Of a DNA stretch of 64,000 bases, positions 17,652 to 26,728 are shown piece after piece; within the stretch, counting starts at the first letter, position 1; each line of letters opens with the position of its first letter. The position numbers and the translations under genes were made by a program. The notes below the pieces were generated by a model that saw nothing but the letters and a program-made list of their open reading frames with translations, was not told the DNA's origin and made no database searches. Origin of the DNA: JAKACA01 sp049510975 (GTDB taxonomy: Bacteria > Actinomycetota > Acidimicrobiia > Acidimicrobiales > Bog-793); contig JBEKYM010000010.1 of assembly GCA_049510975.1 (NCBI GenBank), positions 1-64,000 on the forward strand, written 5' to 3'.

Positions 17652-17995
17652 CTCGAGTCGGCGAACGAGCCCACGGCCAGGGGCCGAGGCGGGTCCGAGT
17701 CTCCACCTGGATTCTCATCGCCGTGTTCGTGGCCGCGCTCACCGCCTACATCCTCGTTCGTCCGATGTACGTGCCCGTGTACATCGTGCCGGCGAGCGCG
17801 ACCACGACGCCGGCTCCGCCCTCGTCGACGACAACGACGACGCGAGCGCGGGCGACCACGACGACGGTGCCGCAGACGAGCTCGACGCGCTCCTCGACGT
17901 CCACCACGACGACCCCCACGTCGTCGACCACCTCGACGACGCTCGCCGGCACCTCTTCGACGTCGACGTCCTCCACGACCACAGGGACGACCTAG
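17648..17995 (+). CDS. Small single-TM protein with Thr/Ser-rich tail
   Basis: A 115-residue protein: a basic N-terminus, one TM segment (about residues 20-38), then a tail of nearly pure Thr/Ser with a few Pro and Arg to the C-terminus. The tail is probably outside the membrane and could be glycosylated or span the cell wall. It starts with GTG inside the end of the MscS gene. No domain is recognised. The repetitive ACG/ACC/TCG codons reflect low complexity, so the exact reading frame rests on the TM part and the coupling. Confidence 0.6.
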   Translation: MTRVGERAHGQGPRRVRVSTWILIAVFVAALTAYILVRPMYVPVYIVPASATTTPAPPSSTTTTTRARATTTTVPQTSSTRSSTSTTTTPTSSTTSTTLAGTSSTSTSSTTTGTT

Positions 17996-18012
17996 TCGCG
18001 GAGGTCGGTGAA

Positions 18013-18366
18013 TCAGCTCGAGGGCGCCCTCGCGTCGACGGCCGGGTCGCGGCGCCGGATCTGAACGGCCTCGCGGGTCACGAGCGAACCGGGAGCCAGG
18101 AGACGTACCACGGCGAGGAACGCCTCGACGCGTTCTGGCAGGTCGATGACTTCCACGGCGACAGGAAGGCCGTTGGCGGCATCGGGGAAGCGTGACGTTC
18201 GCAGTCGGCCGGACGCCCCGAAACCCTCGATCCCTCGCCAGATGCTCGCCCCCGCCATCCCGTCTTCACGTGCCCGTTCCAGCAAGACCTCGTAGAGGCA
18301 CCGACGTCCTGCACGATCGTCCTCGGTGAGGTAGACGGTCAGCCTGGTCCCGACGACGTCCGGCAT
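18013..18366 (-). CDS. DUF190 domain protein
   Basis: This 117-residue protein fits DUF190 (GlnB-like fold): TRLTVYLTEDDRAGRRCLYEVLLERARE, GAS-WRGIEGFGASG and then PVAVEVID. It commonly sits beside CrcB fluoride channels or sensory genes; no CrcB is nearby. ATG 18366 has a GGAGG site seven bases upstream, better than the GTG at 18387. It is convergent with the Thr-rich protein gene and lies downstream of the hybrid kinase on the same strand. It may bind a small ligand and modulate the neighbouring signalling proteins. Confidence 0.85.
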   Translation of the reverse strand: MPDVVGTRLTVYLTEDDRAGRRCLYEVLLERAREDGMAGASIWRGIEGFGASGRLRTSRFPDAANGLPVAVEVIDLPERVEAFLAVVRLLAPGSLVTREAVQIRRRDPAVDARAPSS

Positions 18367-18424
18367 CGAGCACCTCCGTTCCGGCACAGCTCGAGCAGGG
18401 CCACGATAGCTCGGACCGCTGCGA

Positions 18425-19675
18425 TCAGGCGTCGAGCACCCTGCGCACTTTGGTCAGCAGCGCAGACTCCGAGAACGGCTTCTCGATGAGCTCGATGCCG
18501 GGAGCGAGGATGCCTCGCGACGAGAGCAGTTGGAGCGCGTACCCGGACATGTAGAGCACGCAGAGTCCGGGCCGGGCCTGGCGGATCACCTCCGACAGTT
18601 CGTGCCCATACGACTCCGGCATGATCACGTCGGTCAGCAACAGGTCGATGTGCTGTGCCGGCTCGCTGGCGAGCCGGATTGCTTCGGAGGCGGACGCCGC
18701 AGGCAGGACTTTGTATCCGCGCGACTCGAGTATCCGGCGGGCGCTCTCGCGCATGGCGTCCTCGTCGTCGACCAGCAAGATGACCTCTCCACCCTCGACG
18801 CCGTCACGGGTGTCTCTGGCCGGCGATGCGGACCGCTCCGCCGCCGGGAGCAGGACGCTGACCGTTGTCCCGAAGCCGACCTCGGAGTAGATGTGGATAT
18901 TGCCGCCGGCTTGCTGAACGATCCCGTGAACCACGGCAAGGCCCAAGCCGGGACCCTCGCCGGCAGGCTTGGTCGTGAAGAACGGACTGAACGCTCGGTC
19001 GAGAACTTCGGTGTCCATGCCGACTCCGGTATCGCTGACCCGTACTCGCACGTATCTCCCAGGAGTGACCGGATGGCGCGAGGCGTACAACTCGTCGACC
19101 GTTTCGTTGCGGGTGTCGACGGTGACCGATCCGCCGGCCGCTGTCGCTCGGCCGGCATTCGAGGTGAGGGCGATCAACAGCTCCTCGAGCTGGTCGGGAT
19201 CCAGCGACACCGGCCACAGCTCGTCCTCGAGTCGGATGCACAGGTCCACGTGTTCTCCGACGGTGCTTGCCAGCAGCGGTTCGAGCTCCTTGACGGACTC
19301 GTTGAGGCTCAGGAGCTCCGGCCGCCCAGTGTCTCGATGGGCAAAAGTCAAGAGCTGGCGAGTGAGGACGGCCGCTCGTTCTGCGGCTTGCTGGATGTGG
19401 CGCACATCGTCCTGCACCGGAAGCCATCGCTCGCCGTCCGGGCCCTCTGCGGCCTTCGCGACGGCGTCGTTCACGAATGCGGCGTAGTTCAAGATGACGC
19501 CAAGCAGGTTGTTGAAGTCGTGTGCGACGCCACCGGCGAGCTGACCGACGCTCTCGAGCAGGCGTGCCTGCTCCGCTTGAGCTCGCAGTTCGGGGTCAGG
19601 CAGGTCGAGAACCCGGGCGTCTCCGCCAAGCTCGGTCCAGTTCTCCGTATCGGAAGCGGAGGGACCTTCAGTCAC
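18425..19675 (-). CDS. Hybrid sensor histidine kinase with C-terminal receiver
   Basis: This 416-residue protein has no TM segment and so is cytoplasmic. His52 in GVAHDFNNLL is the phosphorylation site. The ATPase domain shows an N-box (TSNAGRATAAGG), G1 (VSDTGVGM), an F-box (PFFTTKPAGEGPGLGLAV) and G2. A receiver follows with LLVDDE and LLTDVIMP. It lacks a recognisable sensor domain before HisKA, so input may come from a partner such as the PAS protein encoded 72 bp upstream on the same strand. It starts with GTG. Confidence 0.92.
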   Translation of the reverse strand: MTEGPSASDTENWTELGGDARVLDLPDPELRAQAEQARLLESVGQLAGGVAHDFNNLLGVILNYAAFVNDAVAKAAEGPDGERWLPVQDDVRHIQQAAERAAVLTRQLLTFAHRDTGRPELLSLNESVKELEPLLASTVGEHVDLCIRLEDELWPVSLDPDQLEELLIALTSNAGRATAAGGSVTVDTRNETVDELYASRHPVTPGRYVRVRVSDTGVGMDTEVLDRAFSPFFTTKPAGEGPGLGLAVVHGIVQQAGGNIHIYSEVGFGTTVSVLLPAAERSASPARDTRDGVEGGEVILLVDDEDAMRESARRILESRGYKVLPAASASEAIRLASEPAQHIDLLLTDVIMPESYGHELSEVIRQARPGLCVLYMSGYALQLLSSRGILAPGIELIEKPFSESALLTKVRRVLDA

Positions 19676-19747
19676 GACTCACCCGCGTCGCCGGCGACGC
19701 CGGCCGCCGTCCGGAACAGCCCGACTGCGACACGTGGCGGCAGGGTG

Positions 19748-21859
19748 TCAATTTCGTCCTCCCATGACCAAGAGCAACTCCTCGATGAGCTCCGACGGGT
19801 TGAGCGTCTTTCGGAGGAAGGCCGAAGCGCCTTCCGGCAGATCGCTTCCCCGGCGGCCTTCCGATCCTGAATAGAGCACGACCTTGGTGTTGGGCGACGA
19901 CCCGAGGATTCTGGGCAGTGCCTCGAGGCCCCCCATCCTGGGCATGGACAGATCGAGGACCACAAGATCGGGATGGTCGCGCCCGGCGACCTCGGCCGCC
20001 TCGCGCCCATCACCGACTTGGCTGACGACTTCGAAGCGGCCGCTCGTCTCGAGGACTCGCGCAACCATCGCCCGGTGAGTGGGCTCGTCGTCGGCCACGA
20101 CGACGCGAAAGCGCTCCGGCACCGCCTCGTCCACGGGCTGCTCATGAGCTTGCACGCGGGACGGTTCGACTTGAGCCGAGCCGATCCAAGCCGCGACATC
20201 GGGGCCAGGCATCGGTCGGCTCCAGTAGTACCCCTGGCCGAGATCACAGCGAAGGAGTTGGAGCGCGACGAGTTGCTCGACGGTTTCCACGCCCTCTGCC
20301 ACGGTCGCAAGTCCGAGGCTCCTCGCCAGGTGAACGACCGCGGTCACGATCGCAGTCGCTTCTGATTCCGTCCCGAGATGGGCCACAAAGCTTCGATCGA
20401 TCTTGACGAAGTCGACCGGAAGATGGCGCAGGTAGCTCAGACTCGAGTAGCCCGTGCCGAAGTCGTCGATGGCGACGTGCACGCCCAGTCGCTTCAAGCT
20501 GTCGAGGCAGACGGCGGACGCATCGGCATCTTCCATCAACACGCTCTCGGTCATCTCGAGGCATACGTCGTTGGGATCGACATTGGTGCGGCGCAGGACG
20601 TCTGCCATTGTGTCGACAAAGTCCGGCACCTGGATTTGGCGTGCAGAGATGTTCACCGCCATCGTGATTCTGCTTGTTCCCGCCACGTTCAGCGACTTCA
20701 GCATCCTGCAGGATTGCTCCATCACCCAGGAGCCGAGAGGAATGATGAGACCACTCTCTTCTGCAACCGGAATGAAGTCAGCCGGCATGATGAGGCCACG
20801 CTCGGGGTGTTGCCACCGGACGAGCGCCTCAAAGCCTGCCAGGGTTCCTGTCTCTATATTCAGGATCGGCTGGTAGTACACCCTCAGCTCGTGCCGTTCG
20901 AGAGCACGGTGGAGATCGGACTGGATCTGAAGGCGCTGTTGGATCTGATCCCGCGTGATCGCATTGAACTCTGCGACGCAGTCCCGCCCGCGACTCTTGG
21001 CTTGATGCATCGCGATTTCGGCGTCCCGGATGAGGTCTTCAGCGGTGTCCGCGCTGCTGAGGGCAGTCCGGATGCCGACGCTGGCCGTGACGAAGACTTC
21101 GTTGCCGGCGACGACGACGGGGGCCGCCAGTGCCGCCAGCATGCGACTTGCCATCTCTCGCACATCGACAGGGTCCAGAACTTGCTCACGACACACGAGG
21201 AACTTGTCGCCACCGACGCGAGCGAGCGTGTCCTCGGTACGGACAGTCCGGCTCAGTCGTTCGGCTACTTCGATCAGGACCGCATCACCTGCGAGGTGGC
21301 CGAGGGAGTCGTTGACACTGTGGAAGTGGTCCAAACCACACGACAGCACCGCCACGGTCGATGGAGAGCGGACGCTCCTCTCGAGGGCGTGCTCGAGGCG
21401 ATCGCGAAACTTCACGCGGTTCGGAAGACCGGTGAGATCATCGTGGAGCGCCTGGTGGCGGACCATCTCTTCGGCTTCATCGCGAGTCTGCTCGACGAGC
21501 TTCTGGGCCGTGACGTCCCGAACCAGCAGGCAGATCCGTTCGCGAAAGCTGCCCGTTCCTGCAATAGGCGCGAGGCGCCCTTCGAACCATCGTGTCCCTG
21601 CAGGAACCTCCAAACGAAAGTCGCAGATCTCGGGAACGCCCGTTGCGAGGACGTGGCCGATGATGCCGATCATGCGGAGCCCCAGCTCGTCGCCTAAGGC
21701 CTCGCAAACCGTGTGGCCGAGCAGGGCATCTCGCGGAGCAGCGAGCAGGTCATCGTGCGCGGTCCAGACACCCAAATAGGTGCCGTTCCTATCCAGCTCG
21801 AACACGAGGTCATCGAGCGAGGAGAGAAGCGCCTGGAGTCGGGCTTCACTCTCGCGCAA
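19748..21859 (-). CDS. PAS-GGDEF-EAL-REC c-di-GMP protein with degenerate GGDEF
   Basis: This 703-residue protein has PAS (about 1-115), GGDEF (about 135-300), EAL (about 315-560) and receiver (about 590-700) domains. The cyclase motif reads GGDKF (Lys219 in place of Glu), which should abolish diguanylate cyclase activity. The phosphodiesterase domain keeps EAL (Glu344), DDFGTGYSS and AEGVE, so it is probably an active c-di-GMP phosphodiesterase. The receiver Asp lies in VVLDLSMP. The only suitable start is TTG 21859 (no ATG or GTG after the upstream stop). Upstream of the hybrid kinase on the same strand. Confidence 0.9.
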   Translation of the reverse strand: MRESEARLQALLSSLDDLVFELDRNGTYLGVWTAHDDLLAAPRDALLGHTVCEALGDELGLRMIGIIGHVLATGVPEICDFRLEVPAGTRWFEGRLAPIAGTGSFRERICLLVRDVTAQKLVEQTRDEAEEMVRHQALHDDLTGLPNRVKFRDRLEHALERSVRSPSTVAVLSCGLDHFHSVNDSLGHLAGDAVLIEVAERLSRTVRTEDTLARVGGDKFLVCREQVLDPVDVREMASRMLAALAAPVVVAGNEVFVTASVGIRTALSSADTAEDLIRDAEIAMHQAKSRGRDCVAEFNAITRDQIQQRLQIQSDLHRALERHELRVYYQPILNIETGTLAGFEALVRWQHPERGLIMPADFIPVAEESGLIIPLGSWVMEQSCRMLKSLNVAGTSRITMAVNISARQIQVPDFVDTMADVLRRTNVDPNDVCLEMTESVLMEDADASAVCLDSLKRLGVHVAIDDFGTGYSSLSYLRHLPVDFVKIDRSFVAHLGTESEATAIVTAVVHLARSLGLATVAEGVETVEQLVALQLLRCDLGQGYYWSRPMPGPDVAAWIGSAQVEPSRVQAHEQPVDEAVPERFRVVVADDEPTHRAMVARVLETSGRFEVVSQVGDGREAAEVAGRDHPDLVVLDLSMPRMGGLEALPRILGSSPNTKVVLYSGSEGRRGSDLPEGASAFLRKTLNPSELIEELLLVMGGRN

Positions 21860-22015
21860 AGCTTCGAGAGTCAGCCGAGGCTCGCTGATTTCGATGAATC
21901 AAACACTATCAGCGCCGTCAGTGACGCCCGCCGGGGATGGGGGCGGTTGCGACGCCGACTGCAGGGAGCGAGCTGCGTCCGTATCTGCTCGGAGTCAGCT
22001 GCTTGCTCGCCCAGC

Positions 22016-23566
22016 TCAGCTGATTGGGCATGCGCGGGGGTCATAGAACGGCAGTGCTTGGACGGCGGCGCTCGGCGGACCCAGTACCGGGTAGGGGTTC
22101 GGGACCGTTGTCGTGGTTGCACCGGATTGCCTGCCGGCGTGATGCTGCGGCGTCACCGAGAAGTTCGATCCCGTCACGAGCGTGACATCGGCACCGTCCT
22201 GGGTCGGACCCTCCGCCATCGAGACGATGCCGTGAAGCGACTGCAGCAGTCGCTCGGCCTCGAGCTGGTGGCCGCGGGCGTAGTAGACGATCGCTTGTGA
22301 GATCGGGCCCACCGGCGACGAGACGCTCTCGCCGACAACGTGGTAACCGAGTGACCGCAGGTGAGATGCTACGACGGTGTCGTCGTCGGTTTCGGCGCCG
22401 CTGACGACAGAGACGGACACGGCTTTTGGAGCCAGTCTCGCTCCGGGAGGCGACGAAAGGCCTTCGAATGCGTCGATTGCTTGCTGATCCTGCGGGTAAG
22501 CGGGCAGTACGACGGAGCCGAAGTCGATCCCGTTCCAGAGGTAGTCGTCGTGGTCTTCGATGTTCGGGAGCGTTGCTTCCGGGGCGGTGAGCGGATTGAC
22601 GCCATGGAAGGCGAGGATCAAGTTGACCATGTCGGTGATGGAAAGTCCCGAGTCGACGGTGAGCTGTGGTGCGATGGCACCGATGATCGCATTGTCCCTC
22701 AGCGGGTTGTCCAGCCCCTGCTGTTGCATGGCTGCAGCCAGAACGCGGAGGAACTCGTGGACACGGATGATCCGTCCGAGGTCGCCGCTGCCGTCATAGT
22801 CCCACGTGCCGTTGTCGTCATAGCTCAGATGGCGCGCCCGCACGACGGCGAGGGCTTCGAATCCATTCAGGTGGTGGCAGCCGGGAGTCTTGATGTCGAG
22901 GGTCGAGTAGCTGTCGGTCTCGGCGAAGGGGAAGTACATGTTGATCCCACCGAGCGCCTTGACGACGCCCTGAAAGCTGTCGAAATTGAGCTCGACGAAG
23001 TGGTTGATCGGGATGCCGAAGTCCTGCTCGATGACGGCCACGAGCTGGCTCGGCCCCTCTGCCAGCGCAGCGTCGATCTTGTAGAACCTCTGGTCGTCGT
23101 CTCGGACGCCCTCGAGAACGAGGTCTCGAGGGATGGAGAGGACCGAGATCGTGTGCGTGTTCTGGTCCGCCCGCAACAGCAGGATCACGTCGCTGTTCAC
23201 GCCCGTGATGCCCCCGGCGCACGTGCCGAACACTGGATTCTGCGTCGGCAGGGCGCAGCGGGAGGTGGAACCGATCATGAGGAACGTCTGCACGCCAACT
23301 TCGGGGCCGCCGGCGGGTCCCGGCTTGGTCGCCACGGGCGTCAGGTTACGGACGACAATGTGGTGAATCTGGTGATTGCGGTAGGCGACGTAGCCGTAGC
23401 CGGCGCCCACGAGCAGGCCGACCAGGACGACCAAGGACGCCGCCACGACTGCGAGCCGGTGACGCCAGGGATGCTTGCGGGGCGGCCGGATTCGCCGCCG
23501 GCGGCGGATGAAGCGACCCCGCGGCGATCGGACCCCCGCATCGGCGCTGTCGGTCTCAGGTGACAT
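22016..23566 (-). CDS. LytR-CpsA-Psr (LCP) family protein with LytR_C domain
   Basis: This 516-residue protein has a basic cytoplasmic N-terminus, one TM helix (about 38-60) and an LCP domain outside: SDVILLLRAD, LSIPRDL, YKIDAAL, VVKALGGINM and ALAVVRARHL. A LytR_C domain follows (VSVSVVSGAETDD). LCP enzymes move polyisoprenyl-linked glycopolymers onto peptidoglycan. A Thr/Pro-rich tail ends the chain. It is divergent from the SARP-type regulator (159 bp between), so they may share a control region. Confidence 0.92.
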   Translation of the reverse strand: MSPETDSADAGVRSPRGRFIRRRRRIRPPRKHPWRHRLAVVAASLVVLVGLLVGAGYGYVAYRNHQIHHIVVRNLTPVATKPGPAGGPEVGVQTFLMIGSTSRCALPTQNPVFGTCAGGITGVNSDVILLLRADQNTHTISVLSIPRDLVLEGVRDDDQRFYKIDAALAEGPSQLVAVIEQDFGIPINHFVELNFDSFQGVVKALGGINMYFPFAETDSYSTLDIKTPGCHHLNGFEALAVVRARHLSYDDNGTWDYDGSGDLGRIIRVHEFLRVLAAAMQQQGLDNPLRDNAIIGAIAPQLTVDSGLSITDMVNLILAFHGVNPLTAPEATLPNIEDHDDYLWNGIDFGSVVLPAYPQDQQAIDAFEGLSSPPGARLAPKAVSVSVVSGAETDDDTVVASHLRSLGYHVVGESVSSPVGPISQAIVYYARGHQLEAERLLQSLHGIVSMAEGPTQDGADVTLVTGSNFSVTPQHHAGRQSGATTTTVPNPYPVLGPPSAAVQALPFYDPRACPIS

Positions 23567-23725
23567 TCGGAACTGCTCTCCTCATGATCGTGGGCCGGCG
23601 AGGCGGCCTCGGACGTCGGCCCGCACGACGGATCTTCCGCCCCGAAGCTGACGTCCACATGAAGCTCGGCCGGTACGACTTCGGTGACTCTGAAGGGACA
23701 TCTGGTACCGTCAACGCCGGTTACC

Positions 23726-26674
23726 ATGGCGCGACTCTGGTTCGGTCTGCTCGGACCGACGGCGGTGGTTGGCGAGGGTGGTGAGATACCGATCCACGGA
23801 GCCTTGCGCCGGCGCCTCCTCGTCCGGCTGCTGATCGTCCCGAATCGGCCCGTCCTGGTGGAGCGCCTCCGGGAGGACCTCTGGGAGGGTGAGCCTCCGG
23901 CGAGTGCCGACTCCACCTTGAAGAGTCATATCTCGCTGCTTCGGCGCTCGATCGGGCCGGATCGGTTGTCGCACAGTGCCGGCGCCTACTTGCTCCGCGT
24001 GGCGCCCGATGAGGTCGACGTCACCCAGTTCGAGGGGGACGCTGCCCGCGGACTGGATCTGCTCCGGGACGGGCGGGCGCGCGACGCCGCCAGCGTCCTT
24101 CGTCAAGGACTCGACCGTTGGCGTGGCCGTGCACTCGGCGACGCCGCCGACACGTCCTGGGGCGGGCCTGAGTGCGTTCGCTTGGAGGAGCTGCGCGCCG
24201 CCGTCCTCGAAGCCTGGCTCGATGCTCGGCTGACGCTCGGTGAGTCCGGAGAGGTCGTCGCAGAGGCAGAGGCCGCCGTGGCCGAGCACCCGCTTCGTGA
24301 GGGACTTTGGGCGAAGCTGATCTCGGCGCTCTATGTGAGCGGGCGGCAGGCGGACGCGCTCCGCGCCTACCAGCGCTTGCGGGAGCTCCTCGGCGAGGAG
24401 CTCGGGATCGCCCCCAGCCGCGAGCTCGTCGCTCTCGAGAGCGCGATCTTGCGACAGGATCTCGTGTCCGTGCGTGCCGCCTCACCGAATCGCCGCCCGC
24501 CCGCCCGCCCGCCCGCCAGCTTGCCGCCGGAGCTCACCAGCTTCGTGTCGCGACCGAACGAGGAGGCGCACCTCGCCGGCTTGCTGGCGCGCGGCGGCCT
24601 CGTCACCTTGACCGGTGCTGGCGGCACCGGCAAAACCCGCCTGGCCGTGAGGATGGCCAGAGAGGCTGAGGCCAGCTACGACGGAGTTTGGTTCTGCGAC
24701 CTGGCCCCGCTCGACGACGCCTCCCGGATCGCCGCCGAGGTCGCATCGATTGTCGGTTGTGTCGAACAGGCCGGGATCGACCTGAGTGAAACGGTGTCGC
24801 AACGGCTCGCCGAGGGTGCGAACCTGCTCGTCCTCGACAACTGCGAGCAAGTCCTCGACGCTGCTGCGGCCTTGGCGCTCCGGCTGATCAAGACGGCCCC
24901 GGATCTCCGCCTGATCGTCACGAGCCGATCACCGCTCGGCGTTGCAGGCGAAGCTGTCTTCCGTGTCCCGTCGATGTCGGTCCCGGTGGAGGTGGACGAC
25001 GTTGACCGAGTGCTCGCCTTCGAATCGGTGCGGCTCTTTGTCGAGCGCGCCGAGAGCCAGCAGCCGACGTTCTCGCTGAGCCGCGACAACTGCACCGCTG
25101 TCGTGGCCGTCTGTGCGCGCCTGGACGGGATCCCGCTTGCTTTGGAGCTTGCCGCCGCGCGCCTGCGCACCATGACGGTGACCGACATCGAGCGCCGACT
25201 GAACGACCGTTTCGAACTGCTCACGGTCGGCTTACGCGGGGCCCCGGCACGCCAGCAGACGCTGCGATCCCTGATCGACTGGTCCTATGACCTCATGGAC
25301 GCGCCCGAGCGCTTCGCCCTGCGCCGCTTGGCCGTCTTCGCCGGCGGGTTCGACCTGGCGGGAGCCGAAGCCGTCGTCGTGTTCGACGGCCCCTCATCGG
25401 TCTTCGACGTCGTTGGCTCGCTCGTCGACAAGAGCTTGCTGCAAGCAGACACGACGGGTGTCACAGCCCGTTACCGGATGCTCGAAACCGTTCGCGAGTA
25501 TGCCGCCGCCAAGCTCTCGTCCATCGAGGAGCAGGACGCCCGGGCTGCACACGCGCGGTACTTCGTCGAGCTGGCCGAAACAGCGGCGCCGCACTTTTCC
25601 GGCTCGGGCCAGACGGAGTGGCGTCGCAGGCTCGAGCCCGACGACGACAACCTGCACTTGGCGTTCGGGACGCTGCTCGGCGCCCCTGATCCGTCCGAAG
25701 CCCTCCGATTCGGCGCTGCCGTCAGCAAGTTCTGGAACAGTCGCGGCCTGTACGGCGACGAGATGGACCTCCTCGAGGCCGCCCTTGACCACGTGGGTGC
25801 CGCCGACCCCACGCCGGCACGAGGCGCCGTCCTCACGGCGGCCGGCTATCTCCTCTTCCGTCGAGGCGTCACGGCGCGAGCCCAGCTGCGCCTCGACGAG
25901 GCCCTCCGCATCGGCCGGGCGATCGGCTCGGCATCGCTGTGCGCCGACGCTTTGCGCACCATGGCCTGGGTCGCCGATCGCCGAGGCGATCGGGCAGCGT
26001 CCGTCGCGCTCGCGGCCGAGGCGGTCAGCGAGGCACTGTCCAGCGCGGAGAACCATCTCATCGCCCGCGCCTACGACGTCCGAGCAGCCGCCACCCAGCA
26101 TGATGACCCGGACGGTGCCCGCTCCGACTATGCCGAGGCGCTCAAGTATTGCGGGAGCGCGGGCGACGGCTTGGGTGAAGCGAGCACGCTCAACAACCTG
26201 GCCATCTTGGAGCTCGAACAGGGAAACCACCAAACCGCTCGGGCGTACTTCAACGAAGCGATCGCCATCTGCAGCGGCGTCAGGGACGTGGCTCTGGCGC
26301 CGTTTCTCGACTATGGCGTCGGGCTGGCGGCAACCCTGGACGACGACTTCGAGGCGTCTGAGCCGGCCTTTGCCGCCGCACTGCACGGCGCTCGCCGGAC
26401 CGGCCAGAGGTCGCTCGTCGCCTATGCCTTGCTCGGAATCGGCGTGACCCGGGCACACACGGGCACAGCGGTCGATGCCGCCAACCTCATCGGAGCGTCC
26501 TCGGCCATGTTCGTCGAGCTGGGCGAACAGCCCGAGCCGATCGAGGCGGCCCTGCGCCAGGGTGCGCTGGCGTCGTTACGGAGCCATCTCGGCGGCGAGC
26601 TCGACCGAGCTGTCAGCGCCGGCGGGCGTCTCAAGGCTGCAGATATCGTCCGGTTGGCCACAAAGGCCTTGTGA
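23726..26674 (+). CDS. SARP/AfsR-type regulator: winged helix, BTAD, NB-ARC ATPase, TPR
   Basis: This 982-residue regulator begins with an OmpR-like DNA-binding domain, then a bacterial activation domain with TPR-like helices ending near GEELGIAPSRELVALE. A Pro/Ala linker follows, then a STAND ATPase: P-loop GAGGTGKT (about 295-302), Walker B LLVLDNCEQ and GIPLALELAAARL. C-terminal TPR-like repeats complete it. ATG 23726 is used; an in-frame GTG at 23684 is possible. Such proteins activate secondary-metabolite or metabolic genes in response to a ligand. The linker DNA contains a GCCC tetranucleotide run. Confidence 0.9.
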   Translation: MARLWFGLLGPTAVVGEGGEIPIHGALRRRLLVRLLIVPNRPVLVERLREDLWEGEPPASADSTLKSHISLLRRSIGPDRLSHSAGAYLLRVAPDEVDVTQFEGDAARGLDLLRDGRARDAASVLRQGLDRWRGRALGDAADTSWGGPECVRLEELRAAVLEAWLDARLTLGESGEVVAEAEAAVAEHPLREGLWAKLISALYVSGRQADALRAYQRLRELLGEELGIAPSRELVALESAILRQDLVSVRAASPNRRPPARPPASLPPELTSFVSRPNEEAHLAGLLARGGLVTLTGAGGTGKTRLAVRMAREAEASYDGVWFCDLAPLDDASRIAAEVASIVGCVEQAGIDLSETVSQRLAEGANLLVLDNCEQVLDAAAALALRLIKTAPDLRLIVTSRSPLGVAGEAVFRVPSMSVPVEVDDVDRVLAFESVRLFVERAESQQPTFSLSRDNCTAVVAVCARLDGIPLALELAAARLRTMTVTDIERRLNDRFELLTVGLRGAPARQQTLRSLIDWSYDLMDAPERFALRRLAVFAGGFDLAGAEAVVVFDGPSSVFDVVGSLVDKSLLQADTTGVTARYRMLETVREYAAAKLSSIEEQDARAAHARYFVELAETAAPHFSGSGQTEWRRRLEPDDDNLHLAFGTLLGAPDPSEALRFGAAVSKFWNSRGLYGDEMDLLEAALDHVGAADPTPARGAVLTAAGYLLFRRGVTARAQLRLDEALRIGRAIGSASLCADALRTMAWVADRRGDRAASVALAAEAVSEALSSAENHLIARAYDVRAAATQHDDPDGARSDYAEALKYCGSAGDGLGEASTLNNLAILELEQGNHQTARAYFNEAIAICSGVRDVALAPFLDYGVGLAATLDDDFEASEPAFAAALHGARRTGQRSLVAYALLGIGVTRAHTGTAVDAANLIGASSAMFVELGEQPEPIEAALRQGALASLRSHLGGELDRAVSAGGRLKAADIVRLATKAL
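24495..24517 (+). repeat. GCCC tetranucleotide tandem repeat in the SARP linker
   Basis: Five complete GCCC units plus GCC lie inside the regulator gene, encoding an Arg-Pro-Pro-Ala repeat between the DNA-binding/BTAD part and the ATPase. Gain or loss of one unit would shift the frame. Confidence 0.8.
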
Positions 26675-26728
26675 TTTGCCGCCCGGCATGCTGGGATCTG
26701 CCGGAGCCGCCGGGACGAGGAGGCAGGC

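Noticed and set aside
17800..17990. Possible minisatellite in the Thr/Ser-coding stretch
   Set aside because: The repetition is at the codon level (ACG, ACC, TCG, TCC in irregular order), without a fixed DNA unit, so I treat it as low-complexity protein rather than a DNA repeat.
20378..21697. Plus-strand frame (439 codons) within the c-di-GMP gene
   Set aside because: Antisense to conserved EAL and GGDEF motifs; no independent protein features.
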